Notes under the pieces: generated by a model
Database searches by the model: none
The model's input: only the letters and a program-made list of their open reading frames with translations
Told to the model about the DNA's origin: nothing
Origin: Przewalskia tangutica
Lineage: Eukaryota; Streptophyta; Magnoliopsida; Solanales; Solanaceae
Assembly: GCA_029844215.1 (NCBI GenBank)
Contig: CM056733.1
Coordinates: 40,928,642-40,992,641 of the forward strand
DNA length: 64,000 bases
Direction of reading: 5' to 3'
Shown: positions 44,025 through 54,930 of the stretch, in pieces
How positions within the stretch are numbered: the stretch's first letter is position 1
Layout: each line of letters opens with the position of its first letter
Made by a program: the position numbers and the translations under genes

Positions 44025-45153
44025 CAGGAGGGATACATGTGGGATGACTTAGCCTACCAAGTCAGTTGCGGATTCATTGGGTTGGGTTGAGGCCATATCG
44101 CGAGTCAACCCGCAGCCCGGAATGTGGTGGGGTCAGTTTGAGGTGGTCCCGCTAGATGATAGGGTCACGAGGGTGTTAAGCCCATGTTAGGTAACCATCG
44201 TACGAGTTCGTGGATGCGTTCGACCAGTAGCCGGGCCGATGAGGTCAGCCCATCTTGTCTTCGCCAGACATTTACTCGGCGAGGTTATGAGAGATGTTAT
44301 CAGGAAGGTTGTAAGGCTGCACGGGGTTCCTACTTTTATTTTATGGCAGGTAGTGGAGCCCAGTTTATGGCTATTTCTTTTTTTTTTGAGAGGATTTTAC
44401 CAGGCGGGTTAGTAACTCAGGTGAGTCTCAGTATTGCATTCACCCTCGGGCCGACGGACGAACAACGCATTTTATCCAGACATTTGAGGACAGGTTACGG
44501 GCTGGTGTTTTGATTTCAGGGGTAGCTGTGAGGATTATTTGCCTCTTGTTGAGTGAGTATTATATAGCTACCATTTTAGTATTCGGATGATGCCTTATGA
44601 AGCCTTGTATGGACGGAAGTGTAGGTTGCCGGTCGATTGGTTCGATGTTGGCAAGGTTCAGATAGTTGGTCCCTACTTGTTTCAGCAGGATATGGATAAC
44701 GTGAAGCTTATCCAGAAGAAGTTATTAGCAGCTCAGAGTCAACATAAGTCGTGTGGATAATCGGCGTCGACACTTGGAGTTCAGGTTGACGGTGGGTCTT
44801 CTTGAAGGTACCACCCCGGAAGGGTGTGACGAGATTTGGATAGCAGGGGAAACTTAGCCCGAGGTACTTTGGGCATTTTCAGATCGTTGTAGAATAGGCC
44901 AGGTTGCCTATAAGTTAGCACTGCCGTCCGACTTAGGAGACAGTACGTCCGGTCTTCCAGGTTGCTATGTTTCGAAAGAGTATCGAAGATCCATCCAGAG
45001 TGTTCCCAGTTAATGATGACCAAGTTAGAGATAGTAACCCCGAGAATTTGGAAACTGAAGCAATGACAGAAATGTGGTACGTATAGTAGTGAAGACTATA
45101 CCGGCACAGGTGTGCTTGGAGGCTTAGAAGGAACATTCGGGATGAATGTTTCT
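44025..45153 (+). pseudogene. Element C integrase remnants
   Basis: A short linker (44025-44190, with the palindrome-like 'gcgagtcaacccgc') precedes integrase core pieces: RADEVSP, the RKVVRLHGVPTF-type block (44300-44340), GAQFMA and QVSLSIAF, then EALYGRKC, DWFDVGKVQIVGP and VKLIQKKLLAAQS (44590-44750). Stops and shifts are frequent and no chromodomain is clear. Protease, RT and RNase H are absent. Confidence 0.75.
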
Positions 45154-45166
45154 AAGGGGGGAAGAA
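45154..45166 (+). promoter_or_regulatory. Element C polypurine tract
   Basis: AAGGGGGGAAGAA immediately before the 3' LTR. Confidence 0.92.
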
Positions 45167-48100
45167 TGTTACACCCCGTAGTTCCAGAGTATGTATACGA
45201 GGACGCACGTTCGAGAATACGACATTTAAATTGGAAAGGAAGAAAGATGTGATTTTTCGATGGAAAAGTTTCCGGATTTTGTGAAGGAAAAATGTTCGTT
45301 AAAGGGAATTGGATTCCCAGATTTGGTATTCGGACTTTTTGGAATATTTAAGAATTATGGAATTTTATTTCCGGAATTGGTCACGTGGGGCCCACGGGAG
45401 GAAATTTACGGTTTTGTGGGGCCCACTTTATTTTCGGATTTTTTGGCTTTACGGATATTTTCGGAAGATGAAATATTTTGGACCAATAGGAGGGCGACAC
45501 GTGTCACCCCCGTGTGGCCATGTTGGCCGAATTGGAGAAGGACAAGTGAGACGTTTTTTAGGTGGACAAGTGGCCCATTTTTGTGGTGGCCACTTGTCCC
45601 ATTTTTGTGGTGAACAAATAGTTGGCCAACTACCCACACACATGTACCCAATCTTCACCATCCACTTGCCTAGATCTTGGCCATTGATTTTCCTATAAAT
45701 ATCCCTTGTGTGCAAGACTTTATTTCATCCACATTAGAAAGTTTCCAAGGCAAAAATTCCCCTCCCTCCCTTAGTGAGTTCTCGTCCAAACACCCCCCCC
45801 CCACCTTGAGTAGAATTATTCAAGTATTGTTGTTATTCCAAATACCTTAGCCTAGTATTCCTAGTAGTTTTCCAAAATTATTTCTAATATTAAGAGCCCG
45901 GAAATACTACTTTGTTCCTTTAGTCGCCAAACGAAGCCCTAGAAAAATATTCATAGCTTAGATGAAGTGTTAAGAGAAGTTGTTTAGAAACTTCTAAGGG
46001 TTGCTTGGAACGGGTTGGAGCGTAAGGAAGTGGAGCTAAACGTTGCTCAGGATCGACTTATAAACTTGGATAATTTTGGGCTTATCGAGGTAATGATCTT
46101 TATCCCCCTATTGTAATTGGAAATTACATGTTGTAGTAGTTAATAATTGAGTATAAGATATATTGGAAGAATCAGTATAAAGAATTGAACTGTATTTACA
46201 TTGGACTGTATTTACAGTAGACTTGTAGTATTATTATGGAGTAAAAATTGTACACATCCGGTTAGACGTGTAACCCCCCCTGGGATTGTTGGTTTTGTAG
46301 CAGGCCTCGTTAGAGGAGGAGATTTATGTGGTTACGGGGGGGGGAGGGGGGGAGGTGCTGCCGAATTTTCTGTAGAATAAAGAACCTTGTACTTAGAATT
46401 GTTCTACGAAGAGATCTAGAGGTTGATAGACGTTTTGTGGCCTTTATAGGTTGAAGTACTAAGAGTAGCGTATTCTACTTGAAGGGTGGAAAAGACTAGC
46501 AGGGTTACAGTACTTTGGAGCTATTTGCTAATTGTCGATAATCGTCGCGAGGTATGTGAACCTCTTCCTATCTTTTCTAGCATCATTGTGTAAACTAGTA
46601 CGGTAGACGTATGTGTGCTAAACGAAGTAGGTTGGTTTAAAACATAAAATGTTATAACGGCTTTATGGGAAGTTTGTTATAACAACTTTATGTAGGAAAA
46701 GAAATAGGTTGTGGTTTTTAAAAGATAAGAGACTTGACTTATTAATGACTTGATGTGAAATGCTACGGACTTGGTTTGTGTTAAAAGTTGTGAAACCGCA
46801 TTTATGAGAAATGGGTAATTGGGTTTTAAAAAGGAATAAGTTATATTGATTTCGGAAATGAGAATAAGTATCGAACAAACCACTGCAGCGTTAATAAAGG
46901 AAAATGTATTGACTAATTAATTATTATCAAAACCAGTAGAAACCTCCATCTGCATAGAAGCTAAGATAAGACAAAATTGTATTACATTTCCTAGATCATG
47001 GCTGCTTTAATAAGATTGTCATAAACAAGTATAACCTACTCACACATAGACTTATGTTACTCAAATTGTTTTAAAAGAGATTACGTTGTTAAGTGATTAA
47101 GACTATGAGCTATGAAATCTTTCGAAAATAAGAGACTTGAGTATTTGAAATTAGGCAACTTGAACTTTTGGAAAATAATGTTGTTACTTGATTTTAAAAG
47201 GGAAAGTGTTTTGGTTTAAAAAGGGCATGGTATTGTCTTAATTTGGTTTAAAAAGGAAAGTATGGAAGTTGTTTTGGTTTACTTAAAATGCCAGTCACTC
47301 TATTTTGATAATACGGGCGGGTGACCTTTATAAAAGAAATGGATCTTTTAAAAATAATTTAACGTACGTAGTACTTTGGGGTTAAAACCTGGACTTTGGC
47401 ATAAAATGAGAGTACCTTGAGTTGTGTGTAACTTGCCTATGTTTGCGTGTGATAGCCTTGTCGTGCTAGTATTGTATTTCTATACCACCGCGTCTCTCGA
47501 TGGAGGGCCGGCTGATTTGTTATGATCTTACTTGGACGCATCAGCGATCGAGCATTCCAGTGCACGCTTCGTGATTATTATTCCATGGACTAGCTCTCCG
47601 CGAGGTTTTACCGATTCGCTTGGTATCCGGTAGTTGGCTCGTACTTGCCCCGAGGTTGTGGCTGATTCGGCTTGGTATCTGGTAGTTAGCCTTCGTACTT
47701 GCCCCGTTCAGTTTTGTGACGAAGTCTCGTGATTCCGGCTTGGTATCTGGTAGTTAGTCTTCGTACTTGCCCCGGCCAGCTACGTGGCACAGGTGGTATC
47801 TGGTAGTTGGCTTTCGTACTTGCCCTGGGTCAGCTTCGTGGTATGGTTATATAGATTTGTTGGTACGGCTTTGGTATCTGGTAGTTGGCTTTCGTACTTG
47901 CCCCGGTCAGTTGATGATGCGGCTTTGGTATCTGGTAGTTAGCCTTCGTACTTGCCCCGTACGGTTTTTATGACACAGGTGGGACCTGGTGTTCATGTGT
48001 ACTCCTTGGTGTGGTTATCGTAGACTGCCGGCAGTGAGGAAGGTGTTCCACGGGCATGATTGATGTTGCGGGCATGAGACCCATAGTTATATTTGAGTGA

Positions 48101-48677
48101 TGACTTTGAGGGCGTGAGTCCCTGACTTGACGTGACTGCTTACATATTATGTACTGTAGTTTGGTTATCATATATGTCTCTTGTTTTATATAGACTACTA
48201 TGATTTCATTCTGATATTTTGATTTCCACATACTTGGTACTGTTATCGACCTCCTTCGGGCCGATTCATGCCGCGGTAGAAGTACGCGATTGTTGATCCT
48301 CGATCATAGGATCACAGTTCAGCGTTTTGGAAAGCTCCGTTTCTCCGGAGGCTTATCTTTGGTATAGTCCCCTATCGTTGTAGGTACTTACATTCAGGGG
48401 TATGACGGGGCCCTGTCCCGTCGTTGTTGTTATAACACTCTTAGAGGTCTGTAGTACTGTTGTGGGCAGAGTTTGTAAAAGGGATGAATCGTCGGTTCAA
48501 GTTTTATTTATATATTCGTAAAGGTAACCGCTTGTTAGCCTGCTTTGTTTTCTTATTTCATTATTGTATATCTTGTTTCATGTGTATGTTTTTATATTCC
48601 GCTGATTTTCTCTGATGTTGTATCACTAGGGTGACCGGGTAAGGCACCAGTCACGGGCCCGGGTTCGGGTCGTGACA
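45167..48677 (+). repeat. Element C 3' LTR
   Basis: 3511 bp, uninterrupted; it provides the empty-site reference for the E insertion. TATA box 45694-45701, donor-like sites 46090 and 46552, minisatellite 47600-47965, GACGGG/CCCGTC hairpin 48404-48422. Confidence 0.93.
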
Positions 48678-48682
48678 TGCAA
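48678..48682. repeat. Target-site duplication of element C (right, tgcaa)
   Basis: Partner of 21548-21552. Confidence 0.92.
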
Positions 48683-49028
48683 CATCTCAGAGAACTGGTC
48701 TACTGTTGTTAGAAAATTGAAAGAATCCAACCAGTGGTCAATATTAAACATTAGGTAGCAATGAATAGAGTGTCCATTGTGAATGTGGATATAAGTTACA
48801 TTAAAGACAAAGGTAGATCTGAAATAGGAGGGATCATAAGGGGATAATAATGGCCCTTTTTTTTGTAAGGCCTTTTTACAAGCCCATAAAATACCGCAGC
48901 AATAATTTGTTTCTGAAATAAAGGCATCTAATTCAATAGAGTTATTGTAGAGATGGACTCCAAGATCATTTGTGATATGTTCAATAAGGAAACCACTAGT
49001 AACATGAAGCTGAAGGATTTAATACAAA
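48683..49028. other. Unassigned sequence between C and F
   Basis: 346 bp, continuous with 21084-21547 in the pre-C state. No domain, LTR terminus or RNA gene recognised. It contains an eight-T run (48858-48865). Confidence 0.5.
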
Positions 49029-50034
49029 TGTCACGACCCGATCCCGGGCCCGTGACTGGTGTCTTACCCCGGGCACCCTAGTGATAATACATCAGAGGAA
49101 AACCAGCGGAAATAAAATCAAAGACATGAAACAATATAGAGTAAGAAACAGGCTAACCAAAACGGTCATCTTTCTGTATATACATCAAAACTGAACAGTT
49201 ACATCCCAAATTTACAACAAGACTACAGACCTCTAAGAATGTAACCAACTATGACGGGACAGGGCCCCGCCATACCCCTGAATGTACATAAACCTACAAT
49301 GACAGGGAAATCATACCCAAGTGATAAGCCTCCGGAGAAACGGGGCTTTCCCAAAAGCAGAACGGTGATCCTAGGAGCGGAGATCAACAACCGAGTACTC
49401 TACTGCGGCGTGAACGCACTCAAGGAGGTCGATAACAGTACCAAGTATGTGAAATCAGAAATCGAAATGAAATCATAACATTTTAAAACCAATTCACAAA
49501 TACGTACGAAACAACCAAATTTAACCGCACATAGTGCCACAGCATAAACAAGAGCAAATAGATATAACGCAACGGGTCTTTTCTAGGCTGTTAATGATCG
49601 AAGCAAGGCCATTCACCCATAGTATCATTATGTGAGCCTAGTCCTGGAACTCTCGAAGTCCGCATAGGCCACCTAGGCCCGCATGAGGTACTCCTCGCAT
49701 CGGGGGTAGCTAACCCGCGACATCATCCTGGACTCCCGCAATCCGCATGGCCACTTGGACCGCATGAGGTATTCCTCGCATCGGCGTAACACACCCGGAG
49801 TGATTCCTGGAACTCCCGCAGTTCTGCATAGGTCACATGGACCCGCATGAGATATTCCTCGCATCGGGGGTAGCTAACCCGCGGCTCGTAACAAGTCAGG
49901 GGGGTAAGTGATATAATACCAGCACAACGGGCTTATCGTTAAACAATATAAGCACAATAAGAAAAAACCCCTTACACAAACATCACAAGATACTAACACA
50001 CGTAGCATCATAACATGTTTATTTATCAAACCAA
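49029..50034 (-). mobile_element. Element F 3' LTR, left piece (minus strand)
   Basis: Starts TGTCACGACCCG. Contains the TGGCGGG/CCCGTCA hairpin (49252-49272, one G-U pair on the minus strand), and an 'atgcggg/cctcgcatcgg' minisatellite at 49640-49890 (three units). Interrupted by G; continues at 59755. Confidence 0.87.
49640..49890 (-). repeat. About 75-bp minisatellite in F LTR
   Basis: Three units of 'ggaactcccgcagt...cgcatagg...cccgcatgaggtattcctcgcatcggggg'. The F-family version is related to the repeats in D, E and G. Confidence 0.85.
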
Positions 50035-50039
50035 CTTAC
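50035..50039. repeat. Target-site duplication of element G (left, cttac)
   Basis: Repeated at 59750-59754. Confidence 0.94.
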
Positions 50040-50445
50040 TGTTATACCCCGTATTTCCAGAGTATGTACGTAAGGACGTACGTAGAAAAATTTGAACTTG
50101 AGAATAGGCTTGGCCGAATTATTCTTTGTGCACAACACCCGGTTAGAGTCGTTTTTCGACGAAACGTTTCCACGACTTCGTAGGAAAATTCCGGCTATGT
50201 CATTTTTAATTTTTGCGGATTTTTCCGAGAGACGAAACATTTTGGACCAACAAGAGGGCGACACTTGTCACCCTCTCATTGGATAGGCTTGGGCGGTCAA
50301 GGGTGGACGAATTGGGTGAGTTTTTGTCAAGTAGTAGGTAGGATATTTTGGTGGTAGTTGGATAAGGTGCACTTGGCATGATCTTGGCCCTACACTTGCT
50401 ATGCACTTGGCATGATCTTGGCCATTGGTTGGCCTTTGCTAGACC

Positions 50446-50453
50446 TATAAATA
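50446..50453 (+). promoter_or_regulatory. TATA box of G 5' LTR
   Basis: TATAAATA followed by a C run; same in the 3' LTR at 56643-56650. Confidence 0.75.
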
Positions 50454-51035
50454 CCCCCCCTTTGGAAGACTTCTTCATCCATTCCAAATATTTCCTAAGT
50501 GTTAAAATCCTCCTCCTCCCTTTGTGTTGAGTTCGTGAGAGCCCCTCTCCCCTCGTCGAGTACCCCAGCTGGGTAGGCCGAGGGGTATACACCCCCTCCT
50601 GGTGCTAGCCGTGGGGTCCCCCCCCCGAGCCTAGTTGTTTTTGGTTAAATAGCCTCCTCTTGGTAGAAATACTCTCAAAAGTATTGTTACTATACCCAAA
50701 TTACCTTAGCAGTATACCTTGTAGTATTCTAAGGTTATACTTATACGAAAAGCCCAGAAATACTATTATACTTCCCTTCAGTCACAAAACCGAAACCCTA
50801 AGGAAAATCTCCATAGTTAGTTGGAGTATTAAGTAGAAATTGGTTAGAACTTCTAAGGGTGGTTCGGAGCGGTTGAGCGCATGAGTTGAGCTAAACGTTG
50901 CCCAGGATCGACTTTATACTTGGATAATTATGGGCTTATCGAGGTAATTATCTTGTCCCCCTATTGTAATTGGAAATTACATGTTGTTAGAATATATAGT
51001 TGAAGTATACTATATATAGAATTGAACGTAGTTAT

Positions 51036-51104
51036 CGGCATGTCTTTGGACTTAAGCCTGAATAATACTTACGGCAATGTCTCGCGACTTAAGCCTGAAT
51101 AATA
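51036..51104 (+). repeat. 37-bp direct duplication in G LTR
   Basis: Two copies of a unit ending 'acttaagcctgaataata'. Present in both G LTRs (also about 57236-57304) but single in D and E, so it marks the G subfamily. Confidence 0.75.
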
Positions 51105-51437
51105 AGAAACCTTTTCGAAAGAAGAGTGCTGAACTGTAATTACATAGGGCTGTATTACAGTAGACTTGTGTAGCTTTTCTGTGAGATAGAATTGTGCACG
51201 TCCGGTTTAGACGTATAAACCCCAGGTTGGCTCGTAGCCTACCGTTAGAGAGGAGATTTACGCCATGGGGAGTCGCCGAATTTTCAGAGAATGTTCTACG
51301 AAGAGACCTAAATGTTAATAAGCGCCTTGTGGCCTTATAGGTGGAAGTACTATGCGTGGCGCGATCTACTTGGCTTAAGGAGTAGCCGGCGGTTTGAGGT
51401 ACTTGGAGCGTTTTGCTATTAATCGATAATCGTCGCG

Positions 51438-51447
51438 AGGTATGTGA
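51438..51447 (+). promoter_or_regulatory. Putative 5' splice donor in G LTR
   Basis: GCGAG/GTATGTGA, GT at 51440; identical at 57656. Confidence 0.5.
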
Positions 51448-52689
51448 ACCTCTTCCTACCTTTTCTAGCATGATATGTGTATAACTATGTAGTACGGTGA
51501 CGCATACGTGTTAAGCGTATTTGATTGGTTTGAAACATAAAAGTGTTATAACGGCTTTATGGGAAGTTGGTTATAACGAACTTTATGTAAGTAAGAAAAT
51601 GCTTTATGGTTTTAAAAGGTAAGCGATTTGACTTATAACCGACTTAATGTGTAATAATAAAGAATCTTGAAGTACTTCAAAAGAATCTTGAATCATTTTT
51701 AATGAAGAATAATACTTGGTTTTGAAAACATAAGAGTTATACTAGCTTTATGGGAAGTTAGGTATAACGTATTAAGAATGGTAAAATGAATGGTTTATTG
51801 ATATTAAAATTTAAGAGACTTGATCTTAAAAGATAAGAGACTTAACTTGTTTTACTTGGTAATTAACATTTAGTTAAACATTTTTGTAAAACCTCATACG
51901 CGAGTCATGCGTAGTTGATTTTAAAAGCAATAATGTTTCTTGATTTGGAAATCGAATAAGTATCGAACAAACCACGAAAGCGCTAATAAAGGGAAATGTT
52001 TTGACTAATAATGTATTAGTAAAACCAGTAGAAACTTCCATCTGCATAGAAACTAAGATGAGACAAAATGATGTTACATTTCCTAGATCATGGCTGCTTA
52101 AATAAGATTGTTATAAACAAGAATAACCTACTCACGTGTCAGACATATGTTTCTCAAATTGCTTTTAAAGGAGAATTATATCATTAAGTGATTAAAATTA
52201 TGAACTACGAAACCTTTCGAAAATGAGAAACTTGAGTAATTGAAATTAGGCAAACTTGAAACATCTGGAAAAGAATGTTGTTACTTGATTTTACGAAGAG
52301 AAGTGTTCTGATTTACTTCAAAGGATAATCACTCTATTTTCATATACTACGGGTATTGTGCGACTTTTGTAAACGTAACGTATCTTTTAAAAGATAACGC
52401 ATGAAGTACTTTGGGAATAGATACCCGATCTTGTTAATCATATGTTAGAATGTACCTTGTGTGTATAACTTGATTGTGCTGGTTTGTGATAGCCTTGTAA
52501 TACTTTCTTGTTGATTTGATAAGTAAACATGTTAGGATGCTACGTGTGTTAGTGTCTTGTAACGTTGGTGTAAGAGAGTATTCTTGTTGTGCTTATGTTG
52601 TTTAACGATAAGCTGTTATATTAGTATAATATCACTCACCTCTTGACATATTACAGGGGTTAGGCGCCTCCGACGCGGGTAGACTCGGT

Positions 52690-52930
52690 GATGCAGGACC
52701 ATGATTCGATAATACCTCATGCGGTCCAAGGGACCTATGCGGAGCTACGGAGTTCGGGTTAGTGATGCGGGGTTATACCTCACGCGTCTATGTGGCCGTG
52801 CGGACTACGAGTCGGGGCGACGCCGAGGAGTAGCTACCCTCGATGCGGGTTACATACCCTATGCGGGCCTATATGAGTGGCCTATGCGGACTACGGAGTC
52901 GAGATTAGGCTTGCATGGTGATACTACGCA
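52690..52930 (+). repeat. atgcggg minisatellite in G 5' LTR
   Basis: Irregular 60-75-bp units with 'cctcatgcgg', 'cctatgcgga' and 'ctacggagt'. The 3' LTR copy (58905-59150) reads more regularly, with 'ctacgggagtccag'. Confidence 0.85.
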
Positions 52931-53522
52931 ATTGGCCTGCCGATCATTCGCACCTAGAAAAGACTATTCTGATTCACCTATTGTTGCTCTTGTTTATGAT
53001 ATGGCACTATGCGCGTTACCTCGTTGTTTCATACATACTTGCAAACCGATTTTAAAATGATATGTTTTCATTTAAGTACTTTCTGATTTCACATACTTGG
53101 TACTGTTATCGACCTCCTTCGGGCTGCGTCAAATGCCGCAGTTGAGGTACACGCGATCGTTGATCCTAGTTCTCGGGTCACAATTCAGCGTATGGGAAGT
53201 TCCGTTTCTCGAGGCTTATCGCCGGTATAGTCCCGCCGTTGTATGTATTTACATTCAGGGGTTTGGCGGGGCCCTGTCCCGCCATTGTTGTCGTATCTTT
53301 CTTAGAGGTCTGTAGTACTGTTGTGGGCAGAGTTGTAATGGGATGTAACTGGTCGGTTTTAAATTGATCTATATATATATGCCGTAAGGCAAGTTTTCTC
53401 CGACATCGCTTTCTTACTTCATAATATTTTCATGTCTTGTTTTATGTTCACGATTACTCTAATGTTGTATCACTAGGGTGCCGGGTAAGGCACGACCACG
53501 CCCGGTTCGGTCGTGACAAAAG

Positions 53523-53533
53523 TGGTATCGAGC
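53523..53533 (+). promoter_or_regulatory. Element G primer-binding site
   Basis: TGGTATCGAGC; the canonical A was lost between C and G, as in D and E. Confidence 0.85.
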
Positions 53534-53577
53534 GATTAATCCTCGGAAAGTGTCTACAGACCGTGTCGATGAAGTCT

Positions 53578-53613
53578 TGATTATCGGTGTGTTGTGCACC
53601 ACACCAATAATCA
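53578..53613 (+). promoter_or_regulatory. Dimerisation-site-like hairpin (G)
   Basis: TGATTAT/ATAATCA and GGTGTG/CACACC (fully Watson-Crick, where A and C have a G-U pair), with GTGCAC in the loop at 53594-53599. Confidence 0.6.
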
Positions 53614-53722
53614 GGCGGCTATAGGATATTTAGGATTGGTTTCTATTCTTCTCACTCTGAGATCGTGCCTTAGAGTTGTGTTGTAAGTTGGACCCTCTCA
53701 CGTATTTATTTCCCTTACCGTT

Positions 53723-54435
53723 ATGCCTCCGCGTAGGGCAACCCGGGCCCAGGAGGGCAAGCGGCGGAGCCGCGAGTAGAGCTGAGGGCTACGTGGCACA
53801 GCCCAATCATCACCGGGTGGTGCTTCATTCGGGAGTTCTGCGGCGTCACTAAGCCCCGCCAGAGTTTAGCACGGCGGCGGTTCATCTGCGGCCATGATGT
53901 TTGAACCTTCAGTTCCACGACCGGGAACAGAGAATATAGATTGCAAAAAGGCGACCCTATTACTAGCTATGGACTTGGCTACCAGAGAGTATACCGATGT
54001 ACCGCGAGTCTTGAAGACTATCTAAGAGAGGGTTGTGCAAGAGTAATTCTTCAGTTAGGCTTGAGCATGGCCTGTGTACGGGCTTATGCGCAGCAGGCCA
54101 AGAAACGTAGAGATCGACGGGTTAACGGGCGACGGTAAGAGGACCAGAGCAGCAAGGTCCTTTGGTAACTTTCGAGGCGAGTCGCCTCACCAGCGGATTA
54201 GATTATGCACATCCACTAGTGCAGAGAGGTCCTCCACGGGGTTCAGGACGTTCGGGGTATGCAGGAGTTGGTCAGAACTCCAGAGTTTTCGGTTCACAGC
54301 TACACGTAGGCTCCGGCCAGCCGGATTCAGTTTTTTTCCCAGTGTTCACTGTGTGACAGGCGTCGTCCCGGGGAATGTCATCTTTTGTTGATGCTTGTTT
54401 TGCCGGCGGCCGTCAGGGCCATGTGTCGAATGGGT
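53723..54435 (+). pseudogene. gag: Element G gag, internally deleted
   Basis: The ATG at 53723 opens MPPRRATRAQEGK and soon hits stops. The capsid core is missing. From 53941 an open stretch gives the gag C-terminal half (VYRCTASLEDYLREGCARVILQLGLSMACVRAYAQQAKKRRDRRVNG), followed after a shift by SFGNFRGESPHQ. The same junction is seen in D and E, so the deletion predates their dispersal. Confidence 0.8.
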
Positions 54436-54930
54436 GACCTAGTAGGAGGACTTAACCTTCAGGATCGGTGGGTAGTTCGTCATCTCCCCTAGCTATGTGC
54501 CCTACGGGGTAGGTTTGTTTAGAACGACTAAGGAGAGTGAAGCAGTAGATACAGGTATATCCTTAACCCTCTAGAGATCAGTATGTATGATAAGATGGGT
54601 ATATCATAAGTGCTATGTTCTGATAGCAGTGTGTAATTAGTGATTAGAAATCATGGTTAGTAACCGGGAAAGATTGACGGATAGGGAAGTGTGAGCCTTA
54701 GAGCTTTATACGTAGAGACCTTAGAGGTAAGGCCATCTCGAGTAAAGAAGTATTTTATGTTTGACCCTTGTCGGAGTGCATTGTGCACGGGAGATATGTT
54801 TTTGGGATAAGTCCCTGAGTAGTGTGGAATGAAAGAGGGTAGTTGAGCTAAGAAGACCGCTAGGTTTTCGTAACGTGATTAGTGAGAGTTTTCCGGTTCG
54901 GGGAGCTAGTGTCTTGCGCGTTGCCGGGTC
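54436..54930 (+). other. Non-coding spacer in G (shared with D and E)
   Basis: About 500 bp in the place of protease-RT-RNase H. It ends at the short palindrome GCGGGTcaACCCGC (54948-54961, just past its right edge). I recognise no domain in any frame. In C a linker of about 30 bp stands here. Confidence 0.8.

Larger units (their letters stand above)
21553..48677 (+). mobile_element. Element C: gag-only gypsy derivative carrying nested E and D
   Basis: The termini TGTTACACCCC...GTCGTGACA and the perfect tgcaa duplication define it. Without the E insertion it is about 9.5 kb: 5' LTR about 3.44 kb (21553-22045 plus 39691-42642), internal region only 2.5 kb (42643-45166), 3' LTR 3.51 kb. It keeps the primer site, an almost continuous gag and integrase fragments but no protease, RT or RNase H. 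This resembles the terminal-repeat-with-GAG (TR-GAG) class of non-autonomous LTR elements. The LTRs are near-identical in AT-rich parts, so the insertion is young. Confidence 0.9.
50040..53518 (+). repeat. Element G 5' LTR
   Basis: TATA box 50446-50453, donor-like sites at 50944 and 51440, a short duplication 51036-51104, minisatellite 52690-52930, conserved hairpin 53264-53284. Confidence 0.92.

Noticed and set aside
50206..50592. 128-codon minus-strand frame over the G promoter
   Set aside because: Antisense to the LTR promoter and TATA box; related frames in the other LTRs are broken, so it is not conserved as protein.
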